Shown here in pieces: positions 49,956 through 59,136 of a DNA stretch of 64,000 nucleotides (the stretch's first letter is position 1; every line of letters begins with the position of its first letter). Below the pieces are notes generated by a model. That model searched no databases and was not told the DNA's origin. It saw nothing but the letters and a program-made list of their open reading frames with translations. The translations under genes were made by a program, and so were the position numbers. The stretch is from an uncultured Lachnospiraceae bacterium (GTDB lineage Bacteria > Bacillota > Clostridia > Lachnospirales > Lachnospiraceae), in assembly GCA_910585465.1 (NCBI GenBank), contig CAJUEW010000005.1, forward strand, positions 70,808-134,807, written 5' to 3'.

Positions 49956-50852
49956 TCAATTATCTATCCGAATCTGCAGGGCTTTTTGATGATTCTGAAT
50001 AATGACAGACTGCCACTCGCCGCCGAATTCTCCGTCCAGTGTCCATGGAACCATCTCTTCCGATTCCACAGTCAGACTGGACGTACGGAAGGAATCCATA
50101 TATTTGGAATCAATTTCCTTCAGAACAATCGCTGCCAGCAGCTCCTGAAGCTCCGCTGCATTTTGAGGCCTGCGGATAAAGGTAGCCTCAAAGACACCGT
50201 CATCAAACCGGACCTTCCTTCCAATGATGCTCTTAAAGCCGCCCACTGATCTGGAGTTTGTCACCATACCAAAAATATAGTCTCCTTCTGTCCGGCATTC
50301 CTCGCTGGACAGACGCATATGATAGGAAGGAATGTTTTTTAAACGCTTCATCCCTTCAAGCAGATATGCTATATGACCCAGTACATTCTTTCTGTCCTGT
50401 CTTGTTGAATAGGATACGTCTGTAAAAATTCCAAAAGCAGCAATATAAACAAAATGCTCATCGTTAAAGGTTCCTATATCACATGAAAAATCTCTGCCCT
50501 CCACAGAAATATGGGCTGCCTGCGCCATATTCCGGGGAATCTTCAGACTGCGGGCAAAATCATTCACAGTACCGGACGGAATATATCCAATAGGGATTCT
50601 GTTCTCGCGCCGCATCATCCCCTGCACTACCTCGTCCATCGTTCCGTCGCCTCCGCTGCACACAACCAGGTCATAGCCTTCCGGGAGCTTCTCTATCTGA
50701 CGGGTGGCATCCTTTCTTTCCCTGGTCGGATGCACGGTCAGTTCATAGCCTGCATCGGAAAATATCTGTACAATATCAAACAGCTTTGAACGGATCTGTC
50801 CCCTTCCTGAATGGGGATTGTAAATAAAATACAATTTTTTTGCAGCTTCCAC
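49956..50852 (-). CDS. Diacylglycerol kinase family lipid kinase (YegS/DagK-like)
   Basis: The 298-residue protein has LYFIYNPHSGRG at the N-terminus, the ATP motif VVCSGGDGTMDEVVQG near residue 70 and the GTVNDFARSLKIP motif near residue 98, all typical of DagK/YegS/sphingosine kinase-like enzymes. It probably phosphorylates diacylglycerol or a related lipid to recycle it for phospholipid or teichoic acid synthesis. GTG 50852 is chosen because GAGGTG lies 6 bases upstream; a GTG three codons earlier overlaps that site. Confidence 0.9.
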   Translation of the reverse strand: MEAAKKLYFIYNPHSGRGQIRSKLFDIVQIFSDAGYELTVHPTRERKDATRQIEKLPEGYDLVVCSGGDGTMDEVVQGMMRRENRIPIGYIPSGTVNDFARSLKIPRNMAQAAHISVEGRDFSCDIGTFNDEHFVYIAAFGIFTDVSYSTRQDRKNVLGHIAYLLEGMKRLKNIPSYHMRLSSEECRTEGDYIFGMVTNSRSVGGFKSIIGRKVRFDDGVFEATFIRRPQNAAELQELLAAIVLKEIDSKYMDSFRTSSLTVESEEMVPWTLDGEFGGEWQSVIIQNHQKALQIRIDN

Positions 50853-50886
50853 AAAAAACACCTCAGTTCGTCAGTCATATATGGTT

Positions 50887-51387
50887 TCAATGAATCAGCG
50901 CTCCCAAAAGCCCATAAGATACTATGGACATAATCACAGTCGCCATAACAATTCCCAGAAGCACCGCCGGAAACGCCTTCTTGAATTTCATTCCCAAAAG
51001 AGAGGCGATCAGCGAACCCGTCCATGCGCCGGTTCCGGGAAGCGGAATCCCCACAAACAACACCAGTCCCAGAAACTGATACTTTTCAATCTGTTCACTC
51101 TTTCCCATAGCACGGCTCTCCAGCTTTTCCACCATCGGACGAAAAGTTTTCGTCCTTTTCAGCCAGTTAAACACCGGGGTAATCAAAAGCAGAATAAACG
51201 GCACCGGAATAATGTTTCCAATCACACAGTACCAGACTGCGTTTACAATATCGATGTTCATGACAGATGCCGCCAGAAGCCCGCCCCTCAATTCCAGAAT
51301 CGGAACCATAGAGATAACAAATACAATCATCTCTTTGGAAATCTTTCCACCGAGCGTCTCCATAAACCAGGTTACCAAACTTTCCAT
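50887..51387 (-). CDS. Small multi-drug export family membrane protein (COG2426)
   Basis: The 166-residue protein has about four to five hydrophobic segments and the family motifs ISMVPILELRGGLLAA near residue 25, NIIPVPFILLL and LFVGIPLPGTGAWTGSLIASLLGM near residue 115. Despite the family name, a drug export function is not well supported; the GIPLPGTG loop resembles DedA/VTT-like transporters. It lies between the lipid kinase and hisC genes on the same strand with short gaps. Confidence 0.85.
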   Translation of the reverse strand: MESLVTWFMETLGGKISKEMIVFVISMVPILELRGGLLAASVMNIDIVNAVWYCVIGNIIPVPFILLLITPVFNWLKRTKTFRPMVEKLESRAMGKSEQIEKYQFLGLVLFVGIPLPGTGAWTGSLIASLLGMKFKKAFPAVLLGIVMATVIMSIVSYGLLGALIH

Positions 51388-51403
51388 AAAAAATTTTCCC
51401 TTT

Positions 51404-52465
51404 CTACTTCTTCATATATCGCCTTAAAAACGCATAAAATGCTTCCATCTGCTCATCTGTCCCGATAGTAACCCGCAAATATTCATCGATGCGGGGGAGA
51501 GAAAAATACCGCACATAAATATCCTCCTCCTTCAGCGCCTCAAACAGAGCTCTGGCAGAATATTCCGGATGAGAGATAAACAGAAAATTTGCTTTGGAGT
51601 CCGGGAATGTAAATCCCATCTGTCTTAACACTTCCTTCGCATGCTCACGAGTCTTTATGATTTTCTCTGTTGTCTCATAAAAATACGCCCTGTCCCGAAC
51701 CGCTTCCACTCCGCATTTCAGGGAGGTTTGATTCATTGTGTAAGAATTGAAGGAATATTTCACAGCATTCAAATATTTAATGAGCGTCGGACTGCCGACA
51801 GCAAATCCAATCCGCATTCCTGCAAGAGACCGGGATTTGGAAAAGGTCTGTACAACCAGCAGATTTTCATACTGATCCACCAGACGAAGCGCAGACTCGG
51901 CGCCAAAATCCACATAAGCCTCATCCACAATAACAATCACATCCTGGTTGTGGCGGATAATATCCTCCACATCCGAAATTCCCAGAGCAAGCGCCGTGGG
52001 CGCGTTGGGATTTGGAAAAATCACACCGCCGTTTTCCCGGTAATAATCTTCCTTCACAATCCGCAGGCTTTCGTCCACCGGAACGGTCTCATACGGAATT
52101 CTGAATTCCTCTGCCCAGACCGGATAGAACGAATATGTAATATCCGGAAACAGAACTGGCTTATCCGAATTAAAAAAAGTCATAAAGGCCATAGCCAGCA
52201 CATCGTCGGAACCAACTCCTACAAATACCTGCTCCGGCTTCACATGATAATAATCCGCCAGGGCATTTACCAGAACAGATGCCGTCGGATCCGGGTAGAG
52301 ACGCAGACAGTCTGTGTCCGTTTCCTTTATGGCCTTCTGCACGCCCGGCGCAGGCGGATAGGGATTCTCATTGGTATTCAGTTTTATCATCTTCGGTTTA
52401 TCCGGCTGCTCTCCCGGCGTGTAGGGAGTCACCCTCCGGATGTTTGCTTCCCATGCTTTCATCAT
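51404..52465 (-). CDS. hisC: Histidinol-phosphate aminotransferase
   Basis: The 353-residue class I/II aminotransferase has KLNTNENPYPPAPGV at the start, the PLP Asp region VIVDEAYVDFG, and the Schiff-base Lys210 in TFSKSRSLAGMRIGFAVG. These match HisC, which makes histidinol phosphate in histidine synthesis and can also act on aromatic keto acids. There are two tandem ATG codons; the first overlaps the upstream stop by 4 bases. No other his gene is nearby, so a different in vivo role is possible. Confidence 0.85.
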   Translation of the reverse strand: MMKAWEANIRRVTPYTPGEQPDKPKMIKLNTNENPYPPAPGVQKAIKETDTDCLRLYPDPTASVLVNALADYYHVKPEQVFVGVGSDDVLAMAFMTFFNSDKPVLFPDITYSFYPVWAEEFRIPYETVPVDESLRIVKEDYYRENGGVIFPNPNAPTALALGISDVEDIIRHNQDVIVIVDEAYVDFGAESALRLVDQYENLLVVQTFSKSRSLAGMRIGFAVGSPTLIKYLNAVKYSFNSYTMNQTSLKCGVEAVRDRAYFYETTEKIIKTREHAKEVLRQMGFTFPDSKANFLFISHPEYSARALFEALKEEDIYVRYFSLPRIDEYLRVTIGTDEQMEAFYAFLRRYMKK

Positions 52466-53364
52466 AAGTCTCCTTTTAAGGTCACAATACCCTTTTCCAC
52501 CATAAATACAGGACGATAGGACAGCTTCGCCTGCCGGAGCCCTTCATCCCCCGTATCATCTTCTCTGTTAACGTATGTGTACTCTGCTGCTTCATGCTCC
52601 AGAAACTGCTGATTAATCATGGGATATGCTCCCCGGACATCCGCATACGCCTTTTCAATGTGAACTACAAAGGTATCGTCACATACCGGTTCCCCAAGCG
52701 TAAAGGCCACTACCTCTCCGTTCGCGCGGAGAAGCCCTCCGCGAAGTCTCAGTTCTTTGAACAGACGCAGAGAATTAAGCGCTACACACATCTCACTGTT
52801 TTTCTCCGGATTATCGTTACATCCGTTGTCCGTTCTCCAGTGCAGAGCCATCTGAAAGCATTCTTCCACATTTTCATCTGTGATCGGCTCATAGCTCCAG
52901 TCCGGACAGGCTGCCTTAAACTGATTAATATGATTTTTCTTGCCGTGATATTTTTTCCCTGACAGGCGAATCAGCTTCTCTGTCTCATACACATAGTCCT
53001 CAGCATCCCGCTGCCACTCCACCTGAAACTTCCCGGGAAAGTACTGCTCCAGCTCTTCCAGCTCTTCCTTGCTGACTCCATGAAGCCGGAATGAATATCC
53101 TTTCTCCTCACAGTCCTCTAAAAGCATCTGGACAGCCTCCTTCCGGTTACCCTCGCCAACCGGATAGGTATAGGAATACTTTCCGTCAAATTCACTGCGG
53201 AATACCGCCGTTCCTTCTATCTCTGCCCATACCACATTATAAAATCGCGCCCAGAGATAGATATTGGCAAACGTGCGCTCACAGCCCCGCAGCTTTCTTG
53301 CTGCAAGATGGCGCAGAATCACCTCTCTGTCATCAAGTTCCGGTTTTTTAAATGGAATCTCCAT
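52462..53364 (-). CDS. DUF2156 protein (phosphatidylglycerol lysyltransferase C-terminal-like, GNAT fold)
   Basis: The 300-residue protein has FKKPELDDREVILRHL at the start, then CERTFANIYLWARFYNV, and a second half with KKYHGKKNHINQFKAACP and FVVHIEKAYADVRGAYPMINQQFLEHEA. This is the DUF2156 pattern: two GNAT-like domains, related to the aminoacyl-tRNA-dependent part of MprF but without its membrane domain. The natural substrate is unknown. The 4-base overlap with hisC indicates coupled translation. Confidence 0.87.
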   Translation of the reverse strand: MEIPFKKPELDDREVILRHLAARKLRGCERTFANIYLWARFYNVVWAEIEGTAVFRSEFDGKYSYTYPVGEGNRKEAVQMLLEDCEEKGYSFRLHGVSKEELEELEQYFPGKFQVEWQRDAEDYVYETEKLIRLSGKKYHGKKNHINQFKAACPDWSYEPITDENVEECFQMALHWRTDNGCNDNPEKNSEMCVALNSLRLFKELRLRGGLLRANGEVVAFTLGEPVCDDTFVVHIEKAYADVRGAYPMINQQFLEHEAAEYTYVNREDDTGDEGLRQAKLSYRPVFMVEKGIVTLKGDL

Positions 53365-53394
53365 AATCGTATCTACTCCTGTGAAACCCCGAAA

Positions 53395-53419
53395 GGGGAT
53401 TATCTCTCGATAAATCCCC
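53395..53419 (-). terminator. Hairpin between the nucleotidyltransferase and DUF2156 genes
   Basis: GGGGATTATC (53395-53404) pairs with GATAAATCCCC (53409-53419) around TCTC with one bulge. The minus-strand T-run is short (TTTC), so it may be a weak terminator after the nucleotidyltransferase gene. Confidence 0.5.
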
Positions 53420-53442
53420 CTGTTTCTTCTTTCTTCTGATAT

Positions 53443-54360
53443 TTAGTCAAACAGCTTTTCCTTATATATTCCCGCGTCGATCAATTTCCGGAAGGATCGG
53501 ACAACTTCCGGCTTATCTTCCCTGTACGTAACGCCGAACCATTTATCTCTGGACTCCAGAACAGTCACATTGGCTCTCTTTTTCTGAATCAGCCGATCCA
53601 TAATTGTAGGAATCAGATATTCTCCCTTCATCTTATCCGCGGAATGCTGAAGGAAATCCGCAAATCCGGTCTCCAGCACCTGGAATATCTCCGGAGTAAA
53701 GCCCCACATATTCATGGATACCGGGCAGTCTGCAGCTACCGGAACAAGCGAGCCGTCCTCGTTCTGTACGGCTGCTCCCTCAGATGTCTTTACAATATTT
53801 TTCGTCTCTACCACTTTCGTCAAATGCTGTTTTTCATCCACACTGCAGATTCCTCTGGTCACTCCGCCATTCTCACTCAAAGTATTGCCAAGCTGGAAGC
53901 CCGCCATACAGAACTCCATACGGGTGCTGGAAGGATGTTCCTCCACCAGATAATCATGAACCTTCACAAATGCCTCTTTGCCGTAATAATCATCTGCATT
54001 AATGACCACAAAAGGCTCCTGCACCAGATCCTTACAGCATAAAATTGCCTGGCCGGTTCCCCACGGCTTTGTTCTGCCCTCCGGCTTCGTAAATCCTTCC
54101 GGAAGATCATCCAGCTCCTGGAACGCATAGGCAGTCTCCACCACCTTATCCATACGGTTGCCGATCACCTCCCGGAAATCCTTTTCCAGGTCTTTCCGGA
54201 TAATAAATACTACTTTATTAAAACCTGCCTCCATGGCGTCATAGACCGAATAGTCCATAATAATCTCCCCGAACGGTCCTACCGGCTCCAGCTGTTTGAT
54301 GCCTCCGCCAAAGCGGCTGCCAATTCCTGCTGCCATGACTACCAGTGTCGTTTTTCTCAT
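53443..54360 (-). CDS. Sugar-phosphate nucleotidyltransferase
   Basis: The 305-residue protein starts MRKTTLVVMAAGIGSRFGGGIKQLEPVGPFGEIIMDYSVYDA, the nucleotide loop of NTP_transferase enzymes. FVVINADDYYG near residue 120 provides the metal site and GVTYREDKPEV lies near the C-terminus. It transfers a nucleoside monophosphate to a sugar 1-phosphate. The sequence departs from GalU and GlmU, so the sugar is not assignable. It follows glmM after 28 bases, which hints at hexosamine or surface polysaccharide precursors. Confidence 0.87.
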   Translation of the reverse strand: MRKTTLVVMAAGIGSRFGGGIKQLEPVGPFGEIIMDYSVYDAMEAGFNKVVFIIRKDLEKDFREVIGNRMDKVVETAYAFQELDDLPEGFTKPEGRTKPWGTGQAILCCKDLVQEPFVVINADDYYGKEAFVKVHDYLVEEHPSSTRMEFCMAGFQLGNTLSENGGVTRGICSVDEKQHLTKVVETKNIVKTSEGAAVQNEDGSLVPVAADCPVSMNMWGFTPEIFQVLETGFADFLQHSADKMKGEYLIPTIMDRLIQKKRANVTVLESRDKWFGVTYREDKPEVVRSFRKLIDAGIYKEKLFD

Positions 54361-54388
54361 GTTTCCCTCCTGTGTAGCTCACACACAC

Positions 54389-55723
54389 TTACTGCACATT
54401 CTTCATTGTACTAATCACCTTTGTTACATACGCCTCGCAAAGCTCCTGAGTAGTGGCCTCCACCATAACGCGCAGAAGCGGCTCCGTACCGCTTTCACGA
54501 ACAAGAATCCTGCCCTCAGTCCCAAGCGCTTCCTCCACCTCTCTGATGGATGCTCTCACCGACGGATGCTCCAGCACAGCTTTTTTATCTGATACCCGGA
54601 GATTCTGAAGAAGCTGAGGATAAATCTTCACTTCCGATGCCAGCGTTCCCAGTGTAGTCTTTTTCTCCAGAATAACCTCCATAATTTTTAAGGATGTCAA
54701 AATTCCGTCCCCGGTTGTGGCATGCTTGCTGAAAATAATGTGTCCGGACTGCTCGCCGCCCAGGCGGTAGCCGTTCTCCATCATATTTTCAAATACATAT
54801 TTGTCCCCGACTTTCGTCTTTTGATAGTTCAGACCAATTTTATCGCATGCCTTATACAGACCAATGTTGGACATAACGGTTGTGACAATCATGTCATCCT
54901 TCAGCTGGCCGATTTCCTTCATATACTTTCCGCATATATAAAGAATCAAATCCCCATCCACCACATTACCATGTTCATCTACTGCAAGACAGCGATCCGC
55001 ATCTCCGTCGTAGGCAAAGCCAACATCAAGACCCTTTTCCTTCACAAAGGCCTGAAGCGCCTCAATATGCGTGGAACCACAGCCGTCATTGATATTCGTT
55101 CCGTCCGGCTCATTATGGATGACATAGGTTTTGGCTCCCAATGCGTCAAATACACTTTTGGCAATGGCGGATGCGCTTCCGTTGGAGCAGTCCAGACCGA
55201 CTCTCATACTCTTAAAGGATCTGGTCGGCAGTGAGATCAGATAACCGATATAGCGGTTCCGCCCGGCGGAAAAGTCTACTGTACGTCCGATATTTTCACG
55301 GGTCGCCATAGGAATCTCCTCTGCTTTTCCGTCGATATATTCCTCAATCTTTTCCTCCACAGCTGCCTCCAGCTTATATCCCATGCTGTTAATCACCTTA
55401 ATGCCATTGTCATAAAAGGGATTATGGCTTGCAGAAATCATAATGCCGCAGTCGAATCCTTCTGTACGGACTACATAAGAAACACTTGGTGTAGTTGTTA
55501 CATGGAGCAGATATACATCAGCTCCTGACGCCGTCAGTCCGGCTACCAGAGAGTATTCAAACATATAACTGGATCTTCTGGTATCCTTTCCGATCACTAC
55601 CTGAGCCTTATGTTCACGTCCATAATACCAGCCAAGAAAGCGTCCTACCTTGTAAGCATGTTCTACTGTCAGATTTACATTGGCTTCCCCGCGGAAACCG
55701 TCGGTTCCAAAATATTTTCCCAT
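54389..55723 (-). CDS. glmM: Phosphoglucosamine mutase
   Basis: GlmM converts glucosamine 6-phosphate to glucosamine 1-phosphate for UDP-GlcNAc and wall synthesis. The 444-residue protein has MGKYFGTDGFRGEANVNLT, the phosphoserine loop GIMISASHNPFYDNGIK (active Ser99), the metal loop AYDGDADRC, the sugar loop LGGEQSGHI and the phosphate loop RESGTEPLLRVM. These distinguish GlmM from phosphomannomutase. It lies 60 bases downstream of prfA. Confidence 0.95.
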   Translation of the reverse strand: MGKYFGTDGFRGEANVNLTVEHAYKVGRFLGWYYGREHKAQVVIGKDTRRSSYMFEYSLVAGLTASGADVYLLHVTTTPSVSYVVRTEGFDCGIMISASHNPFYDNGIKVINSMGYKLEAAVEEKIEEYIDGKAEEIPMATRENIGRTVDFSAGRNRYIGYLISLPTRSFKSMRVGLDCSNGSASAIAKSVFDALGAKTYVIHNEPDGTNINDGCGSTHIEALQAFVKEKGLDVGFAYDGDADRCLAVDEHGNVVDGDLILYICGKYMKEIGQLKDDMIVTTVMSNIGLYKACDKIGLNYQKTKVGDKYVFENMMENGYRLGGEQSGHIIFSKHATTGDGILTSLKIMEVILEKKTTLGTLASEVKIYPQLLQNLRVSDKKAVLEHPSVRASIREVEEALGTEGRILVRESGTEPLLRVMVEATTQELCEAYVTKVISTMKNVQ

Positions 55724-55783
55724 TTTTACATCCTCCTTATTCCTGCGGCCGACGCATTTTTTCTGCCTGACACAGTCAGCGCG

Positions 55784-56854
55784 TCAGTTGCCCATCCGGG
55801 CAAGCTTTGCTGCCTGATCAGCGGCAATACATGCGTCAATAATCTCCTGAATGTCTCCATTCATAATTTTATCCAGTTTATATAAGGTCAGATTAATCCG
55901 GTGGTCTGTGACACGTCCCTGAGGAAAATTATAGGTTCTGATTTTTTCCGAACGGTCGCCGGTACCAATCTGGCTTCTTCTGGCTTCTGCCTCTGCATCA
56001 TGGGCTTTCTGGCATTCAATATCGTATAATTTTGCCCTGAGCAGCGCAAATGCCTTCGCTTTGTTCTGAAGCTGGGACTTCTCTGTCTGGCTGTATACCA
56101 CAATTCCTGTGGGATAGTGCGTCAGACGCACGGCTGAATCGGTGGTATTGACGCATTGTCCGCCGTTTCCGGAAGCACGCATAACATCAATACGGATATC
56201 CTTTTCATCGATTTGTACATCCACTTCCTCTGCCTCCGGCATCACCGCCACTGTAATGGTGGATGTATGGATTCTTCCTCCGGATTCTGTCTCCGGCACA
56301 CGCTGTACGCGGTGCACGCCGGATTCATATTTCATCACAGAATATGCGCCCTGCCCATTAATCATGAAGGTTATGCTTTTCATTCCGCCGATGCCGATTT
56401 CATCCGCTTCCATAACCTCCGCTCTCCAGCGCCTTGACTCCGCATAGTGCGCATACATACGGTAAATCTCCGCCGCAAACAAGGCTGCTTCATCTCCGCC
56501 TGCGCCTGCCCGGATTTCCACAATCACATTTTTATCGTCATTCGGATCTTTCGGAAGAAGCAGAATCTTTATCTCCTGCTCCAGCTCTGTTATACGTTTT
56601 TTCGCATCAGACAGCTCTTCCTTAAGCATCTCCCGCATTTCCTCGTCAGCTTCCTCCTCCAGCAGCATCAGACTGTCTTCTATCGTCTCCTGGCATTTCT
56701 TATATTCCATATAAGCATTCACCAAAGGCTGGATATCCGACTGCTCTTTCATCAGACTGCGGAAGCGGCTTTGATCATTGACAACCGAAGGCTCCGCCAG
56801 CTCATTGGTGATCTCCTCATACCGCCTAATCAGATCTTCTAATCTATCAAACAT
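55784..56854 (-). CDS. prfA: Peptide chain release factor 1
   Basis: RF1 ends translation at UAA and UAG. The 356-residue protein has the codon-reading motif PET (187-189, the PxT loop) in RVPETESGGRIHTS and the GGQ motif (231-233) in RASGNGGQCVNTTDSAVRL. ATG 56854 is chosen because GGAGG lies 5 bases upstream; an in-frame ATG four codons earlier overlaps that site. It follows prmC, whose product methylates the GGQ Gln. Confidence 0.96.
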   Translation of the reverse strand: MFDRLEDLIRRYEEITNELAEPSVVNDQSRFRSLMKEQSDIQPLVNAYMEYKKCQETIEDSLMLLEEEADEEMREMLKEELSDAKKRITELEQEIKILLLPKDPNDDKNVIVEIRAGAGGDEAALFAAEIYRMYAHYAESRRWRAEVMEADEIGIGGMKSITFMINGQGAYSVMKYESGVHRVQRVPETESGGRIHTSTITVAVMPEAEEVDVQIDEKDIRIDVMRASGNGGQCVNTTDSAVRLTHYPTGIVVYSQTEKSQLQNKAKAFALLRAKLYDIECQKAHDAEAEARRSQIGTGDRSEKIRTYNFPQGRVTDHRINLTLYKLDKIMNGDIQEIIDACIAADQAAKLARMGN

Positions 56855-56882
56855 GTTTTCCTCCATCTATGGCTATCTCTGT

Positions 56883-57713
56883 CTATGACCGCAGTCTCCC
56901 ATATACTACCCGGTCAAGTCCCGCCAAATCCTTCACTACCGTAATACCGGTATAAAAACCCTCCATCTGCTCTCTGACCGCCTCCGACTGGTTATATCCA
57001 ATCTCAAAGAACAGCATGCCGCCCGGTTTTAAGTACTCCGGGCTTTGTTCTATAATCTTTCTGTAATAATACAGGCCGTCCTTTCCGCCGTCCAGCGCCT
57101 GACGCGGCTCATGGACACGCACCTCCTCCATCAGGGTATCCACTGTCCCGGAAGGAATATACGGTGGATTTGACAAAATACAGTCATACCTGCCTGTCAC
57201 CTCCGAAAAAAGATCGCTTTTCAGGAATTCCGCCTGCACATTCAATCTGTCCCTGTTCTTTTCTGCCACTGTAAGCGCGCGCTCCGACAGATCCGCTCCC
57301 CATCCTGCAACTTTCGGCTTCAGCTTCAATATACTGAGCAGGATACAGCCGGAACCGGTACACATATCCAAAATATGCATACCCTCCTGAATATATTTCA
57401 TGGACTCCTCCACCAGAATCTCTGTATCCTGTCTTGGAATCAGAACATGTTCATTGACCAGGAAAGAAATCCCCATAAATTCCTGGCTGCCCGTCAGATG
57501 CTGCAAAGGAATATGGCCGCTTCTCTTTTGTATCAGATCTTCATATTGCTGCTTCCGGTCGTCAGCCGCCTCCTCTTCCTGATGCAGAAGATAGTCATTT
57601 CTCGTATATCCGGTCACATGTTCCAGAAGATACCATGCATCCAGCTCCCAGTCCGGAATCTGTGCCTCCCGAAGCCTCTTCCTTCCTTCCGCCAGAACCT
57701 GCCGGATGGTCAT
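56883..57713 (-). CDS. prmC: Peptide chain release factor N5-glutamine methyltransferase
   Basis: PrmC methylates the GGQ glutamine of RF1 and RF2 with S-adenosylmethionine. The 276-residue protein has an N-terminal helical domain, the SAM motif ILDMCTGSGCILLSI near residue 118 and the catalytic SNPPYIPSG near residue 183. It overlaps the DUF1385 gene by 4 bases and precedes prfA by 28 bases, the usual arrangement. Confidence 0.95.
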   Translation of the reverse strand: MTIRQVLAEGRKRLREAQIPDWELDAWYLLEHVTGYTRNDYLLHQEEEAADDRKQQYEDLIQKRSGHIPLQHLTGSQEFMGISFLVNEHVLIPRQDTEILVEESMKYIQEGMHILDMCTGSGCILLSILKLKPKVAGWGADLSERALTVAEKNRDRLNVQAEFLKSDLFSEVTGRYDCILSNPPYIPSGTVDTLMEEVRVHEPRQALDGGKDGLYYYRKIIEQSPEYLKPGGMLFFEIGYNQSEAVREQMEGFYTGITVVKDLAGLDRVVYGRLRS

Positions 57714-58672
57714 GACTCCTCTTCCCTGCCTTCATCCTCTTCATCCCTATACGGCCCGTACCCCTGAAATTCTCTCCAGTCAAAAACGGCTTCCACCGCC
57801 GCAATGGCCACCTCGACCATATCGTCATCCGGCTCCTTTGTGGTCAGTCTCTGCATCCCTTTCCCCGGAAGACTCAGTATTCTTACCAGTAAATTTTCAT
57901 TCCTTCCGGCCAGACGAATAAATTCATAGGAAACCCCGGCGATAACCGGAACGAGCAGAATCCTGGACAATACCCGTATCATCGGAGATTCGGCGCGGAT
58001 GAACATAAAAAACACAATGCTGATAACCATGACAATAAACAGAAAGCTGGTTCCGCATCTGGCATGATAACGGGAGCTGCTCTGTACATTCTTTATATTC
58101 AGTTCTCTTCCCCGCTCCACACAGTTAATACATTTATGCTCTGCCCCGTGATACATATATACCCGCCTGATATCCTTCATGGAGGAAATCAAAATCACAT
58201 AAAGTACAAAAAGTCCCAGCCGGACAGCGCCTTCCACAACTGCCAGCAGTGTATTGCTCACAATGTAATCTCTGAAAAAGCCGGAAATAAAATACGGCAG
58301 CACCATAAAAATTCCCACAGCCATAACAATGGAAAACGCCACCGTACAGCCCATAACCACCTTTTCTGCTTTTTCTCCGAATATTTTCAGGAGAAATTTT
58401 TCAAAGCTCCCCGGCTCCTGCTCTTCCTCTTCATAAAAGCTAGCAGAAAATGTAAGCGTCTCCATACCAAGTATCAGAGAATCTATAAAATTTACCACCC
58501 CCCGGATCAGCGGCAGCTTTGCCCAGACTCTATGGCCTGCGATACTCTCGTGTACACTTGTATGTACCTCTATTTTCCCGTCCGGCTTTCTTACGGCCAC
58601 CGAATACTGGTCTTTGTTTTTCATCATAATACCTTCCAGCACCGCCTGGCCGCCAATTCCTGATGGTTTCAA
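57710..58672 (-). CDS. DUF1385 family membrane protein (YqhQ-like)
   Basis: The protein of about 320 residues starts KPSGIGGQAVLEGIMMKNKDQYSVAVRKPDG, the conserved YqhQ opening. About four membrane segments (roughly residues 90-225) and a YHGAEHKCINCVERG motif with RYHARCGTSFLF follow, where His and Cys residues could bind metal. The start is TTG 58672, because all upstream in-frame codons lie in or before the rpmE terminator. The function is unknown; the gene is usually next to rpmE and prmC/prfA in Clostridia, as here. Confidence 0.88.
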   Translation of the reverse strand: MKPSGIGGQAVLEGIMMKNKDQYSVAVRKPDGKIEVHTSVHESIAGHRVWAKLPLIRGVVNFIDSLILGMETLTFSASFYEEEEQEPGSFEKFLLKIFGEKAEKVVMGCTVAFSIVMAVGIFMVLPYFISGFFRDYIVSNTLLAVVEGAVRLGLFVLYVILISSMKDIRRVYMYHGAEHKCINCVERGRELNIKNVQSSSRYHARCGTSFLFIVMVISIVFFMFIRAESPMIRVLSRILLVPVIAGVSYEFIRLAGRNENLLVRILSLPGKGMQRLTTKEPDDDMVEVAIAAVEAVFDWREFQGYGPYRDEEDEGREEES

Positions 58673-58696
58673 TCCTTCACGTCCCTTCCGTATAAT

Positions 58697-58732
58697 GTAA
58701 AAATAGGTTGAGATTACTAATAACCTCAACCT
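58697..58732 (-). terminator. Rho-independent terminator after rpmE
   Basis: AGGTTGAGATT (58705-58715) and AACCTCAACCT (58722-58732) pair with one wobble, followed by ATTTTTA on the minus strand. It lies 19 bases after the rpmE stop. Confidence 0.85.
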
Positions 58733-58751
58733 AACTTTTCTTTTCGCAAGC

Positions 58752-58955
58752 TTATTTGCTGATACCATATTTACGATTGAACTTATCAATACGTCCGCGG
58801 GCAGCTGCTACTTTCTGCTGTCCAGTGTAGAAAGAATGGCATTTAGAGCAAATTTCTACATGGATATCAGATTTAGTGGAACCTGTTACAAAAGTATTGC
58901 CGCAGTTGCAGGTTACAGTTGCCTGATAATAATTCGGATGGATTCCTTCTCTCAT
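58752..58955 (-). CDS. rpmE: 50S ribosomal protein L31, zinc-binding form
   Basis: The 67-residue protein begins MREGIHPNYYQATVTCNCG and has Cys16, Cys18, Cys36 and Cys39, the zinc ribbon of the C+ form. CHSFYTGQQK is also typical. ATG 58955 follows a GAGAGGTG site; the upstream in-frame extension is leader sequence. The zinc-independent paralog often replaces this form under zinc starvation, and a SmtB-type regulator exists at 19528-19830, but no link is shown. Confidence 0.96.
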   Translation of the reverse strand: MREGIHPNYYQATVTCNCGNTFVTGSTKSDIHVEICSKCHSFYTGQQKVAAARGRIDKFNRKYGISK

Positions 58956-59029
58956 GTTATTCACCTCTCTCATTAATTCGTGAACTTCTGACTCTCTGTC
59001 AATTCCCGGCCAATGCCGCTCCGCTATTT

Positions 59030-59071
59030 CCACAGCAAGATATCCCGGGCTATCCCCATAAGTCCCTGTGG
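59030..59071 (-). promoter_or_regulatory. Structured rpmE leader, candidate L31 autoregulatory element
   Basis: CCACAG (59030-59035) and CTGTGG (59066-59071) close a stem about 20 bases after the expected transcription start. Inside it are GGGA, GGGGATAGCCC and a further purine-rich segment that could fold into inner helices. The leader of about 135 bases is longer than needed. L31 leaders that bind the protein are known in several bacterial groups; this assignment is inferred. Confidence 0.5.
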
Positions 59072-59098
59072 TTATTATTTTTTCACGTTAGCTACATG

Positions 59099-59127
59099 AT
59101 TATAGCACAGGAAATTCTCCGATGCAA
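59099..59127 (-). promoter_or_regulatory. Sigma-A promoter of rpmE
   Basis: On the minus strand, TTGCAT (59122-59127) and TATAAT (59099-59104) are 17 bases apart, with an extended TGC before the -10. Confidence 0.9.
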
Positions 59128-59136
59128 GTTTTTTTA

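Noticed and set aside
53443..54360. Assignment of the nucleotidyltransferase as GalU
   Set aside because: The N-terminal loop and the following motifs differ from GalU, so only a general nucleotidyltransferase call is supported.
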